A DNA stretch of 16,418 nucleotides from an uncultured Oscillospiraceae bacterium (GCA_900754605.1 CAAEDK010000239.1:1-16418), one strand, 5' to 3'. Shown: positions 6,376-13,167, counted from the first letter of the stretch. Numbers and translations are program-made. The notes: generated by a model from the letters alone, not told the origin.

Positions 6376-7851
6376 ATGTGCAACGAGAATTTGAAGCACG
6401 CCCCCATTATGCCCATTGCCGCTAAACCCTCCCAGTATGGTATTGATCCATCCCTGGTGAAAAGGCGCGTGGCCGAACTGCCCGGCATGTGTTCCCTCCG
6501 GTTGGCCGAACTGTTTCCAGAGCTGCCCCCGGTGATCTATCCGGGCGGGCAGGATGCACTGGACAAGCTTTACCAGGTGGCCATGGAGGAGCTGCGGAAG
6601 GTGGACATGAGCTTCATCAAGCCCGGCCAGTCGGTCAACATCCTGGCTTCTCACCACGGCTTCACCCTGCTGGGCGGCCAGCCCTACGCCATCCTGATCA
6701 AGGCCACCCGGGATGCCATCATCGAAAAGACCGGCTGTAGGGACGTGCGCCTGCGGGCCGGCGTGGGTATGCGCTTCCGGGAGACGGAGGAGTATATCAG
6801 GCGCTATCAGCTGGACGAGTACTTCGGCCCCGGCAAGACCAAGGGCGTGGCCCCTATTGATGAGGGCATCCCTATCGAGACGGAGGTGGGTACCCTCTAC
6901 GGTATCAAGGCTGTCTACGACGCCGACTGGATTGTCCACTGCCACCACACCGATGTGCGGGAGGTCCACTTCCACCGGCAGGTGGACAAAGCGGTCAAGC
7001 CCTTCGGCATGTCCTATGCCCGCATCGAGACCCGCTCCACTTACCATCAGAACCTGGGCCCCCGGGCCGCCAACTTCACCGCCCGGGCCATCTTTGAGAG
7101 TCCCTTTGTCCAGAGCAAATTTGCCTTTGCGTCCTTCCTGAACGTGGGTCCCCATGGCGTCATCGGTGTAGATGCGGATAACGACCTCTATGCCGTCAAC
7201 GACCGGGCCACCTTTGTTGGCTGCCAGCTTTATGGAAAGGTGATGACCCTATTCGGCAAGATTGACGAGTGCATCGCCGTACTGGACTTCCCCTGCCCGG
7301 TACCATACGTGTTCTCCGCCGGCGTCATCTACGCCAACTTCACTGGGGCCAACCAGGATCTCTACGACATGGAGGGCACCCCCCTGCCGCCCTATACCTG
7401 GTACACTGAGGCCTTTTACAAGAGAAACGGCAAGCCGATCCTGAACGATATCCCGCCGCTGAACCCGGCCATCAAGATGTGCGTGCACAACTACGCGTGG
7501 ACCGGATACCCCTCCGCCTTTTTCTCCGACCACATTCCCACGGTGGTGGTGGGGCAGGAGCAGGCTGACCTGTTCGACATGGAGCCTATGAACATCGAGT
7601 ATATGTCACACGCGGTGGTAGCCAAGACTACGGAGAGCGCCATGGACTTCGCCTATAAGACGACAGGCACGGATAAGGTGATCATTTTTGACGGTGCCAT
7701 GGGCGGGCTGAACTGCTCAGAGTCCCTGGCGGATCTTCTCATCACAAAGGCGCCGGAGGTCAGCAAAGAGGTGGACGAAATTCTCATGCCCAAGTGGTTC
7801 CGCCAGCGGGGCGTGGATGTCTCCATTCTTAAGAGCCTGGCTCAAAAATGA
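6376..7851 (+). CDS. LarA-like (DUF2088, lactate racemase domain) protein
   Basis: This 491-residue protein resembles the wider family of nickel-pincer lactate racemase (LarA) paralogues. It has an opening segment with FIKPGQSVNILASHHGF (80-96), then GVGMRFRETEEY (129-140, in the position of the GTHR-T-EE motif). GIPIETEVGTLYGIKAVYDADWIV (164-187) comes next, then the His-rich HCHHTDVREVHFHRQVDKAV (188-207) where LarA proteins read PH and bind the cofactor lysine. Candidate ligands are H189, H191, H192, H198 and H200, with K205 or K208 as possible cofactor lysines. Family members move hydride at alpha-hydroxy acids, and several non-lactate substrates are known. ATG 6376 follows AGGAGGT (6363-6369); an open frame continues upstream to 5980 but overlaps the ferredoxin gene and lacks such a site. 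No larB, larC or larE is in the window. The substrate is unknown. Confidence 0.6.
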   Translation: MCNENLKHAPIMPIAAKPSQYGIDPSLVKRRVAELPGMCSLRLAELFPELPPVIYPGGQDALDKLYQVAMEELRKVDMSFIKPGQSVNILASHHGFTLLGGQPYAILIKATRDAIIEKTGCRDVRLRAGVGMRFRETEEYIRRYQLDEYFGPGKTKGVAPIDEGIPIETEVGTLYGIKAVYDADWIVHCHHTDVREVHFHRQVDKAVKPFGMSYARIETRSTYHQNLGPRAANFTARAIFESPFVQSKFAFASFLNVGPHGVIGVDADNDLYAVNDRATFVGCQLYGKVMTLFGKIDECIAVLDFPCPVPYVFSAGVIYANFTGANQDLYDMEGTPLPPYTWYTEAFYKRNGKPILNDIPPLNPAIKMCVHNYAWTGYPSAFFSDHIPTVVVGQEQADLFDMEPMNIEYMSHAVVAKTTESAMDFAYKTTGTDKVIIFDGAMGGLNCSESLADLLITKAPEVSKEVDEILMPKWFRQRGVDVSILKSLAQK

Positions 7852-7918
7852 GTAAGCAGACAACTCGGAACATGGAAAGGACATGGTACTCTGCTGTAGG
7901 AATGAGGGTTATAACGGC

Positions 7919-7954
7919 AACTGTCCAGGCACCTTTTAAAGGTGCAGAACAGTT
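7919..7954. other. Stem-loop after the LarA-like gene
   Basis: GCACCTTT-T-AAAGGTGC (7929-7945) is flanked by AACTGT (7919-7924) and ACAGTT (7949-7954), giving a two-part hairpin 67 bases after the operon's last stop codon. No T-run follows, so it may stabilise the transcript 3' end rather than terminate it. Confidence 0.4.
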
Positions 7955-7965
7955 GGGTGTCATCC

Positions 7966-8190
7966 TGCCGCTCCAGAGTCCCGGCCTGGTACAAAGTGTG
8001 TTACGTTGTAGTGTGCTGAGAGCACATTCCCTGTAACTGTGATCTGAAAATTGCCCATGATATGGGCTTGGCAGCCCATGGATCAGTAGATCTCCAAAAG
8101 GTATTTACCGCCTGCTGGAGAGGTACGGCCCAAACGCTACGGTGGCATATGTGCCTTATGGCCGCTGGACCGTACTGGATATTGAAGAGA
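7966..8190 (+). pseudogene. Decayed C-terminal fragment of a LarA-like gene
   Basis: The 358-base gap 7852-8209 holds no intact gene but reads as a broken protein tail. One frame (positions 1 mod 3) gives WYKVCYVVVC, a TGA at 8017-8019, then DLKIAHDMGLAAHGSVDLQK. Near 8101-8112 the reading moves to frame 0 mod 3 and continues YRLLERYGPNATVAYVPYGR, then WTVLDIEE. This resembles the end of LarA/DUF2088 proteins, which read roughly like a VSD strand, then MGM, then an ALE helix, then G-DAKVAVIP-G. With one in-frame stop, one frameshift and no 5' half it cannot be functional. It does not copy the C-terminus of the intact LarA-like gene upstream, so it came from a different paralogue. Family identity is judged by eye only. 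Confidence 0.45.
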
Positions 8191-8209
8191 AGAAAAGAGG
8201 GAAAACAGC

Positions 8210-9484
8210 ATGGGTGCAGACACTACTGAAAAAAAGAGCGGTTTCCGACTGTTTGAAAAGGGATGCGGATTTAGAGCGGGAGCAAAGGACTTGCTCAAAT
8301 ATACCAACGGGTCGACCCTTTCCAGCGCGATTATTTCTACTATTTTTGGCTGCACAGGTCCTTGTCTCGTGACGATTGCGGCCTCCGAGGCGGCTGGCTT
8401 TACCACGGCAGAGACTGTGTCCTGGATTTTTGGAATATATGTTTTCGGCGGATTATTGGGGGCAATTATGTCGCTCTACTATAAGATGCCCATATCCGGA
8501 GCATTTTCCATACCAGGTGCCACATTGATGGGGACAGCACTGGCAGGCTATAGTTTTCAGGAGGCGGCTGGCGCATTTGTCATCGCTGGCGTGATTGTGT
8601 TGCTTTTAGGCGTGACGGGCTTAATAGGAAAAGTGATGCGCTGGCTTCCGCTGCCAATCGTTATGGGAATGATTGGCGGATGCATGCTCAAGTTTGGTAC
8701 ACAAATCGTAACGGGTATAAATACCTTGCCCATCGTATGCGGGTTGGCCGTGTTGGCATTTTTGTTGGTACCACGCGTAATCAAAGGGTTTCCTGGAGTC
8801 TTGGCGGCTCTCGTGGTAGGGGTCATTGCGGCGATTGTCACAAACTCCTTTGCCGGTGAGGTAGGAGAACTGGTATATACTCCCCCTATGCTTGTTGTTC
8901 CGCAGTTTAACCCCAATTTGATTCTCTCATGCTCCCTGCCGCTTGCAGCCTTGGTAGTTGGAGCAGAAAACGCGCAGGCAATGGGCGTTTTAAAGGCCCA
9001 AGGCTACAATGTACCGGCCAATGCAATGACAGTAGCATCCGGTATCGGCGGTATCATTTCCGGCCTAGTGGGTGCGCACAATGCAAATATTGCAGGGCCT
9101 ATGACCGCTATCTGCGCATCGGAGGAGGCTGGGCCCAAGGAGGGACGCTATGCAGCCTCTTTTTGGAATGGCGTCACATTCGCAGCGTTTGGGCTGGTGG
9201 GTTCTTTTACAATTGCATTTGTATCTTTTATTCCCTCTGAACTGGTTAACGTGCTGGCAGGTCTGGCCATGCTTAATGTACTGATTCAGGCATTCAATGA
9301 GGGATTCGGCACCTTGAAATACAAAACGGGAGCTTTCTTTGCGCTATGCGTTGGCGCCTCTGGCCTCTCATTTTTGGGGATTGGTTCAGCTTTCTGGGCA
9401 CTGGTGGCGGGCGTGGTTGTCTCTGCAATATGTGACCGGAAAGACTTTAAGACGGATTCGGCGGTGGTTGAACAGGCCGGTTGA
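8210..9484 (+). CDS. benE: BenE-family benzoate/H+ symporter-like permease
   Basis: This 424-residue, very hydrophobic protein shows about 11-12 membrane spans and the BenE signature region GAHNANIAGPMTAICA (residues 288-303), with PISGAFSIPGATLMGTALAG (94-113) near the N-terminus and GAENAQAMGVLKAQGYNVPA in the middle. BenE proteins take up benzoate or related aromatic carboxylates with protons. AGAGGG at 8196-8201 supports ATG 8210. The cytosolic start of about 30 residues is longer than usual for the family. Codons are visibly more A/T-ending than in the operon upstream or the TRAP genes downstream, suggesting a different origin. No convincing promoter is seen, so it may be read from upstream or from a promoter within the decayed region. 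The actual substrate need not be benzoate. Confidence 0.88.
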   Translation: MGADTTEKKSGFRLFEKGCGFRAGAKDLLKYTNGSTLSSAIISTIFGCTGPCLVTIAASEAAGFTTAETVSWIFGIYVFGGLLGAIMSLYYKMPISGAFSIPGATLMGTALAGYSFQEAAGAFVIAGVIVLLLGVTGLIGKVMRWLPLPIVMGMIGGCMLKFGTQIVTGINTLPIVCGLAVLAFLLVPRVIKGFPGVLAALVVGVIAAIVTNSFAGEVGELVYTPPMLVVPQFNPNLILSCSLPLAALVVGAENAQAMGVLKAQGYNVPANAMTVASGIGGIISGLVGAHNANIAGPMTAICASEEAGPKEGRYAASFWNGVTFAAFGLVGSFTIAFVSFIPSELVNVLAGLAMLNVLIQAFNEGFGTLKYKTGAFFALCVGASGLSFLGIGSAFWALVAGVVVSAICDRKDFKTDSAVVEQAG

Positions 9485-9597
9485 GCCTCAGGTATATCTA
9501 TCTATAGGTATACTGGAGAAGGGACAGCATGCGGACACCACCAGTTGCTCTACAGAAACATCCGGCGGTAACGGCACTTTGAGGAGGAAAACGCCAT

Positions 9598-10704
9598 ATG
9601 AAACAGTATATTCCCTGCCGTATTGCAGCGCTTCAGGATAAGCTGAGGGAGCGTGGACTGGACGCTGCCCTGATCTATGACCGGGAAAATCTGATCTACT
9701 TCGCGGGGATTTCGGATCTGGAGGGAGGAGTGCTTTGCGTTCCCTCAAACGGGACGGCGGAGCTGTTTTGTCTCTGGATGGAGGCGGAGCACATGCGCCG
9801 GGAGAGCGGCTTAAAGGTGACAGGCTACCTATTTCCGGCGGACACTCAAAGCACCATGGCGGCTAAATGGCTCCACAAGCTGGGATTGGAGCGGCCCCGT
9901 GTGGGATTTACACGCTATTTTATCAGCCTGAAGGACTACCAGTGCCTCCGGGAGGCCGTGCCGCAGATGAAGGTGGAGGATATTGCGGCGGTCTGCTACC
10001 AACTGCGCAGCATCAAGTGCCCGGAGGAGATTTGGCGCATCCGTGCGGCATCCAAGGCATTGAAGGCCGGAATGGATGCGGCACTATCAGTTGTCAGAGC
10101 GGGGATTTCGGAACGGGATGTGTTGGTTGAGGCGGAGTATGCAATGGGGAAAGCTGGAAGTCAGGGCTCCCCTTTCCGGATGCAGGTGCTGACCCATAGC
10201 CGACAGATGCAGAAGCATCCCTATGCCGGCGCTGCGTTGCTGGAGGATAACGCACCGGTGGTGATTCATTTGGGAGCGTCGGTGGAGGGCTACACCGCAA
10301 AAATGTGCCGTACGGTCTTTCTGGGTACGCCGCCGGAGGCATGTGTGGAGATCTACCGGGTGCTCCGGAGGGCTCAGGAAACCGCAGTCGCCAGACTGCG
10401 CCCCGGCGTGACCTGCGGAGCGCTCTATCAGGCTGCTGCCGACTGTGTGGAGAAAGCCGGATACGGGGAACACTGGGTGATGGAACACATTGGCTACGGT
10501 GTGGGTATCCGGCAGTCAGAGTTCTATCCCATCATCGCAAAGGGAAGCGCGGTCCCCATTGAAAAAAACATGGTGGTTGACTTGCTCCTGCCCAGCATCT
10601 ATGTCCCCAATATCGGCGGGCCCCGGCTGACGGATACAATCCTTGTAACGGCCCATGGCGCAGAGTATTTAACCGATTATAGCCGAGAAATTTGGTTCCG
10701 CTGA
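9598..10704 (+). CDS. M24-family (creatinase/prolidase fold) protein lacking metal ligands
   Basis: The 368 residues show both domains of the family: an N-terminal creatinase domain (about 1-130, with ALIYDRENLIYFAGISD) and a C-terminal pita-bread domain (about 145-368). In metallopeptidases of this fold five residues bind the metal pair. Here the aligned positions read H224 (VVIHLGA, for Asp), K235 (GYTAKMCRT, for Asp), Y300 (HIGYGVGI, for His), L331 (DLLLPSIY, for Glu) and T345 (GPRLTDTILV, for Glu). All five are changed, so a metal peptidase is excluded. Creatinase itself is a metal-free member of this fold, making a C-N hydrolase or lyase plausible. GAGGAGG at 9581-9587 supports ATG 9598. 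It follows the permease by 113 bases and is probably co-transcribed with it. Confidence 0.8.
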   Translation: MKQYIPCRIAALQDKLRERGLDAALIYDRENLIYFAGISDLEGGVLCVPSNGTAELFCLWMEAEHMRRESGLKVTGYLFPADTQSTMAAKWLHKLGLERPRVGFTRYFISLKDYQCLREAVPQMKVEDIAAVCYQLRSIKCPEEIWRIRAASKALKAGMDAALSVVRAGISERDVLVEAEYAMGKAGSQGSPFRMQVLTHSRQMQKHPYAGAALLEDNAPVVIHLGASVEGYTAKMCRTVFLGTPPEACVEIYRVLRRAQETAVARLRPGVTCGALYQAAADCVEKAGYGEHWVMEHIGYGVGIRQSEFYPIIAKGSAVPIEKNMVVDLLLPSIYVPNIGGPRLTDTILVTAHGAEYLTDYSREIWFR

Positions 10705-10764
10705 ACGGGGCCTTGTATCCGGCTGTGAAGTACCGCGTGGGGAAGAGCCGATTACTGAAGAAAA

Positions 10765-10894
10765 ATGCGCAATGTGATTAACGGGCTCTTGTATCGTTCC
10801 GCTGCTCCTTGATGCGCTGAATCGGCCTGCGGCGGTACGAATCAAACTGAAAGCCATTGAAATTAGGGCCGCGGCCGTCAACTGTGTTTCATAA
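10765..10894 (+). pseudogene. Possible gene remnant in the 10705-11036 gap
   Basis: The 332-base gap after the M24 gene holds no intact gene. Two adjoining frames read MRNVINGLLYRSAAP (to TGA at 10810-10812) and, one base shifted, DALNRPAAVRIKLKAIEIRA followed by AAVNCVS and a stop at 10892-10894. The composition is protein-like, but I recognise no family, so it may be chance. Confidence 0.2.
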
Positions 10895-10926
10895 CCAAGG
10901 GAGTAGCGACCGATTCACCAAACGAT

Positions 10927-10960
10927 AAACCCGCCAGAAACTACGGATTCTGGCGGGTTT
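10927..10960. terminator. Bidirectional intrinsic terminator between convergent genes
   Basis: AAACCCGCCAGAA (10927-10939) and TTCTGGCGGGTTT (10948-10960) form a perfect 13-bp stem with an 8-base loop. On the plus strand it is followed by CCCTTTTA; on the minus strand the stem ends in TTTATCGTTT. It lies between the convergent M24 gene and sigma-54 activator and can serve both. Confidence 0.85.
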
Positions 10961-11036
10961 CCCTTTTATAGCACGGCGATCAATCTGGTAAAGTGTACGA
11001 ACTGAAGCTCTGTGCCGGAGCGGAACAGAGGGAACT

Positions 11037-12557
11037 TTAGGGCAGATGAATATTATACTGCTTAATTTTGCGGGAGATGGTGGAGACATTCACGCCCAGA
11101 GCTTCGGCGGCCGACCGCATGCTGTTGGTGTTTCGAAGCGCCTGCTCAATCAAGGTTTTTTCATAATGTGAAACGGCATCTCCCAGGGTAGATACCGGCT
11201 GCAACGCCTCGTCTACAGTGTCCTGCCGCAGCAGATCCAGAACAACGCTCTCCTGTACCACATCGCCCTCGGGACAGCACAGCGCCAGATACTCCAATGC
11301 GTTTTCCAGCTCCCGCACATTGCCGGGCCAGCGATAGCGTGTGAGAATGTCCATTGACTTGGGCGTGAGCGTGATGGACCGCTGATATTTCCTGCGGTAG
11401 ATTTCCAAGAAGTGTTCCACCAGTTCGGGAATATCCTCTGGGCGCGCTCTTAGCGGGGGGATCTGGATGGGAATAACGTTGAGCCGGTAGAAAAGGTCGC
11501 TGCGGAAGGTCCCTGCGGCGACCTTTTCCCGCAGGTTGCTGTTGGTCAGGGAGAGAAAACGGATGTCCAGACGCCTTGCCTTGGTACTGCCAACCCGGGT
11601 GATCTCCCGGTTCTGGATGGCGCGCAGCAGCTTGGCCTGGAGATCCAGGGGGAGGTCGCCGATCTCATCCAGCAGCAGGGTGCCGCCGTCCGCCAGTTCA
11701 AAGAGGCCGGCCTTACCGCCGGCGCTGGCGCCGGAGAAGGCGCCCTTATCATAGCCGAACAGCTCTGACTCCAGCAGGCTGGCGGGGATCGCGGCGCAAT
11801 TTACTTTAATGTAGGGGCGGTTGTTGCGCAGACTGTGGCGGTATACCTCGTCTGCGACCACCTCCTTGCCTACACCGGACTCGCCGGTAATAAGCACGGT
11901 GGCATCGGAAGCCGCTACATGCCGGATTTTCTCCCAGATACCATTCAGCGCCTTGGAGTGCCCAATCATGGGGCGGGCCTCCAGGGTGCTGCTGTTTTCA
12001 TTGACGGAGGACACAGGCTCCCGCTTCCTGATTTCCTCAAGATTGTGGAGGAACTGCTCAAAATCGCCCTGCAGCAGCTTCAGGGTGGACAGGGGACGGC
12101 TGCTGACCACCACCTTGGATAGGGAGCCATCCCTGTTAAAGACGGGAACGCCGACGGTATAGCCCATCAAGGGCGGGTCTGTCTTATAGGTTGTGGAGAG
12201 CCGAAAGACTCGCTTCTGGTTCTGAATGACATCGCAACTGGCACCCCCGGTGAAGATTCTGCCCTCCTGCACGATATCAAATACGTTTCGGCCCAAAACA
12301 TCCTCCGGCTGGACGTTGGTGTTCTGACTGTAAGCAGGGTTGACATACAGCACATTGCCTTCCCCGTCGGTGACGAAAATGCTGTGGTCCACATGCTCCA
12401 CAATCTCATGGAAGTCCAGATTTTCCCTCTGAAATGCATGCAGTTCATCCACTGCTTCAGACAGTACCTGGGCGGCCTGCCCGGATACCGGCCCGTCCTG
12501 CCGGCAGAGCGCCTCTAACTTTTCTGCGATCGTGTCAAGCCGTATATGTCTGTCCAT
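11037..12557 (-). CDS. Sigma-54-dependent activator (PAS, AAA+, Fis-type HTH)
   Basis: This 506-residue enhancer-binding protein has an N-terminal helix region (1-50), a PAS sensor domain (about 52-155, with HSIFVTDGEGNVLYVNPAY), a linker, an AAA+ domain (about 195-445) and a Fis-type HTH (about 465-506, AAEALGVNVSTISRKIKQ). Visible motifs are Walker A GESGVGKE (225-232), the sigma-54 contact loop GAFSGA (272-277, Ser for the usual Thr), Walker B GGTLLLDE (291-298), the RSDLFYRLNV arginine-finger region, and RWPGNVRELEN. It would sense a small ligand through PAS and activate -24/-12 promoters using ATP. GGAGGTG lies 5-11 bases upstream of the ATG at 12557. Its neighbour across a 610-base gap is the divergent TRAP operon, which has a perfect sigma-54 promoter and is its most likely target. 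Confidence 0.94.
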   Translation of the reverse strand: MDRHIRLDTIAEKLEALCRQDGPVSGQAAQVLSEAVDELHAFQRENLDFHEIVEHVDHSIFVTDGEGNVLYVNPAYSQNTNVQPEDVLGRNVFDIVQEGRIFTGGASCDVIQNQKRVFRLSTTYKTDPPLMGYTVGVPVFNRDGSLSKVVVSSRPLSTLKLLQGDFEQFLHNLEEIRKREPVSSVNENSSTLEARPMIGHSKALNGIWEKIRHVAASDATVLITGESGVGKEVVADEVYRHSLRNNRPYIKVNCAAIPASLLESELFGYDKGAFSGASAGGKAGLFELADGGTLLLDEIGDLPLDLQAKLLRAIQNREITRVGSTKARRLDIRFLSLTNSNLREKVAAGTFRSDLFYRLNVIPIQIPPLRARPEDIPELVEHFLEIYRRKYQRSITLTPKSMDILTRYRWPGNVRELENALEYLALCCPEGDVVQESVVLDLLRQDTVDEALQPVSTLGDAVSHYEKTLIEQALRNTNSMRSAAEALGVNVSTISRKIKQYNIHLP

Positions 12558-12598
12558 TGAAGCACCTCCACGGAAAACGTCGCTTTTTCGTCCCTATT

Positions 12599-12626
12599 AT
12601 TGTACCATAATTACGAATATTGTCAA
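12599..12626 (-). promoter_or_regulatory. Sigma-70 promoter of the activator gene with operator-like element C
   Basis: On the minus strand TTGACA (12621-12626) and TACAAT (12599-12604) are 16 bases apart. The plus-strand motif ACGAATATTGT (12613-12623) occupies the spacer and overlaps the -35 box. It matches the cores of elements A and B (ACRAAYATWGT), and the longer ATAATTACGAATAT (12607-12620) differs from 1173-1186 at one base of 14. I infer repression by the IclR protein. Confidence 0.6.
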
Positions 12627-12640
12627 AAGTGCAATTGTTT

Positions 12641-12674
12641 CAGGTGCGCAACACAGATGCGCAGTTCCGCAACA
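12641..12674 (+). promoter_or_regulatory. Paired repeats, probable enhancer sites for the sigma-54 activator
   Basis: CAGGTGCGCAACA (12641-12653) and CAGTTCCGCAACA (12662-12674) match at 11 of 13 bases and start exactly 21 bases apart, about two helical turns. They lie roughly 100 bases upstream of the -24 box, the usual distance for activator-binding sites, and just upstream of the activator's own promoter. Confidence 0.55.
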
Positions 12675-12771
12675 ATATGCTGATATCCCACAAATGTCCC
12701 GCCCCGGGAAGCAAACCGCCGATCCCTTGGAGCCGTAAGCAGAAAAAGGAGCAGCCCGCTTTTTTGCTGCT

Positions 12772-12788
12772 TGGCACGCGGGTTGCTA
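12772..12788 (+). promoter_or_regulatory. Sigma-54 (-24/-12) promoter
   Basis: TGGCAC-GCGGG-TTGCTA matches the consensus TGGCAC-N5-TTGCW completely, with GG and GC separated by 10 bases. Transcription would start near 12798 and run towards the TRAP genes, through the cyclase remnant, leaving a leader of about 370 bases before dctP. It is the only perfect match I found. Confidence 0.8.
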
Positions 12789-13118
12789 TAGAAATAGGAT
12801 GTCAAGCGGTTCTATTTGGCATTGGCTCAATCAATACCGAGGAGAAGGAGTACACCGAACCGTTCGGCCATCCGCCAATTGAGGATTTTCCAGAGTGGGA
12901 ACCGGTGCACATCATTCTGCTGGGCAACAACGTGATGGGAGTGGAGAATGCAGGAGGTGATATTGAAAAAGTAACCGGGCCAGCGCTTTACCATTGCGGC
13001 CTTCCCGCTGCGCTGGTATATGGGGGATGGCACGATGATTCGTATGGCCGCCATTACGGATGAGGAGCACATCAATCGAAACGTCCCTGACCGTGTTTGC
13101 AAATACGGCGTGAACTGA
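12783..13118 (+). pseudogene. Decayed C-terminal part of a cyclase/kynurenine-formamidase-like gene
   Basis: The first frame reads VAIEIGCQAVLFGIGSI, then HPPIEDFPEWEPVHIILLGN, then NVMGVENAGGDIEKVTGPAL and YHCGLPAALVYGG. Near 13022-13026 a one-base shift moves the reading to DGTMIRMAAITDEE and on to a stop at 13116-13118. This order matches the C-terminal half of the cyclase family (PF04199): a G-AVGID strand, a P-H-LL-NV strand, an IEN-GDID segment, and a closing GGDG-PVR-VA motif. The N-terminal half with the H-GTH-D metal motif is absent, so it cannot be active. The recognisable part begins at the -12 box of the sigma-54 promoter. A different, intact family member begins at 16315. Confidence 0.6.
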
Positions 13119-13167
13119 TGGCCGCACCGGCTGACATGAAATTTGAAATGGGAGGGATATCTGTTTC

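Larger units (their letters stand above)
12558..12782. other. Divergent regulatory region without coding content
   Basis: The stretch between the activator start codon and the cyclase remnant holds the activator's ribosome site, its sigma-70 promoter with element C, the two enhancer-like repeats, an AGCAGC/GCTGCT hairpin (12750-12771) and the -24 box. An open frame runs through from 12620, but its first 50 or so residues resemble nothing I know and I do not regard them as coding. Confidence 0.6.

Noticed and set aside
7848..8036. Small 62-codon open frame overlapping the end of the LarA-like gene
   Set aside because: It has no ribosome site of its own beyond chance and no family match; the better reading lies in another frame, as the pseudogene.
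7919..8090. Riboswitch or structured leader before benE
   Set aside because: Several hairpins can be drawn, including exclusive ones near 8051-8082, but no known riboswitch core is visible and the sequence reads as a decayed LarA-like tail.
9514..9529. Sigma-54-like TGGAGAAGGGACAGCA before the M24 gene
   Set aside because: The GG-N10-GC spacing fits, but most other consensus bases are missing and no enhancer repeats lie upstream.
13028..13043. Second TGGCAC element, before dctP
   Set aside because: The -12 part reads TTCGT instead of TTGCT, so the essential GC is reversed; it is also inside the cyclase remnant coding sequence.
12620..13063. Intact 147-codon gene between the activator and dctP
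   Set aside because: The first 50 codons lie in promoter and enhancer sequence, no ribosome site precedes the ATG, and the cyclase-like part is truncated and frameshifted.
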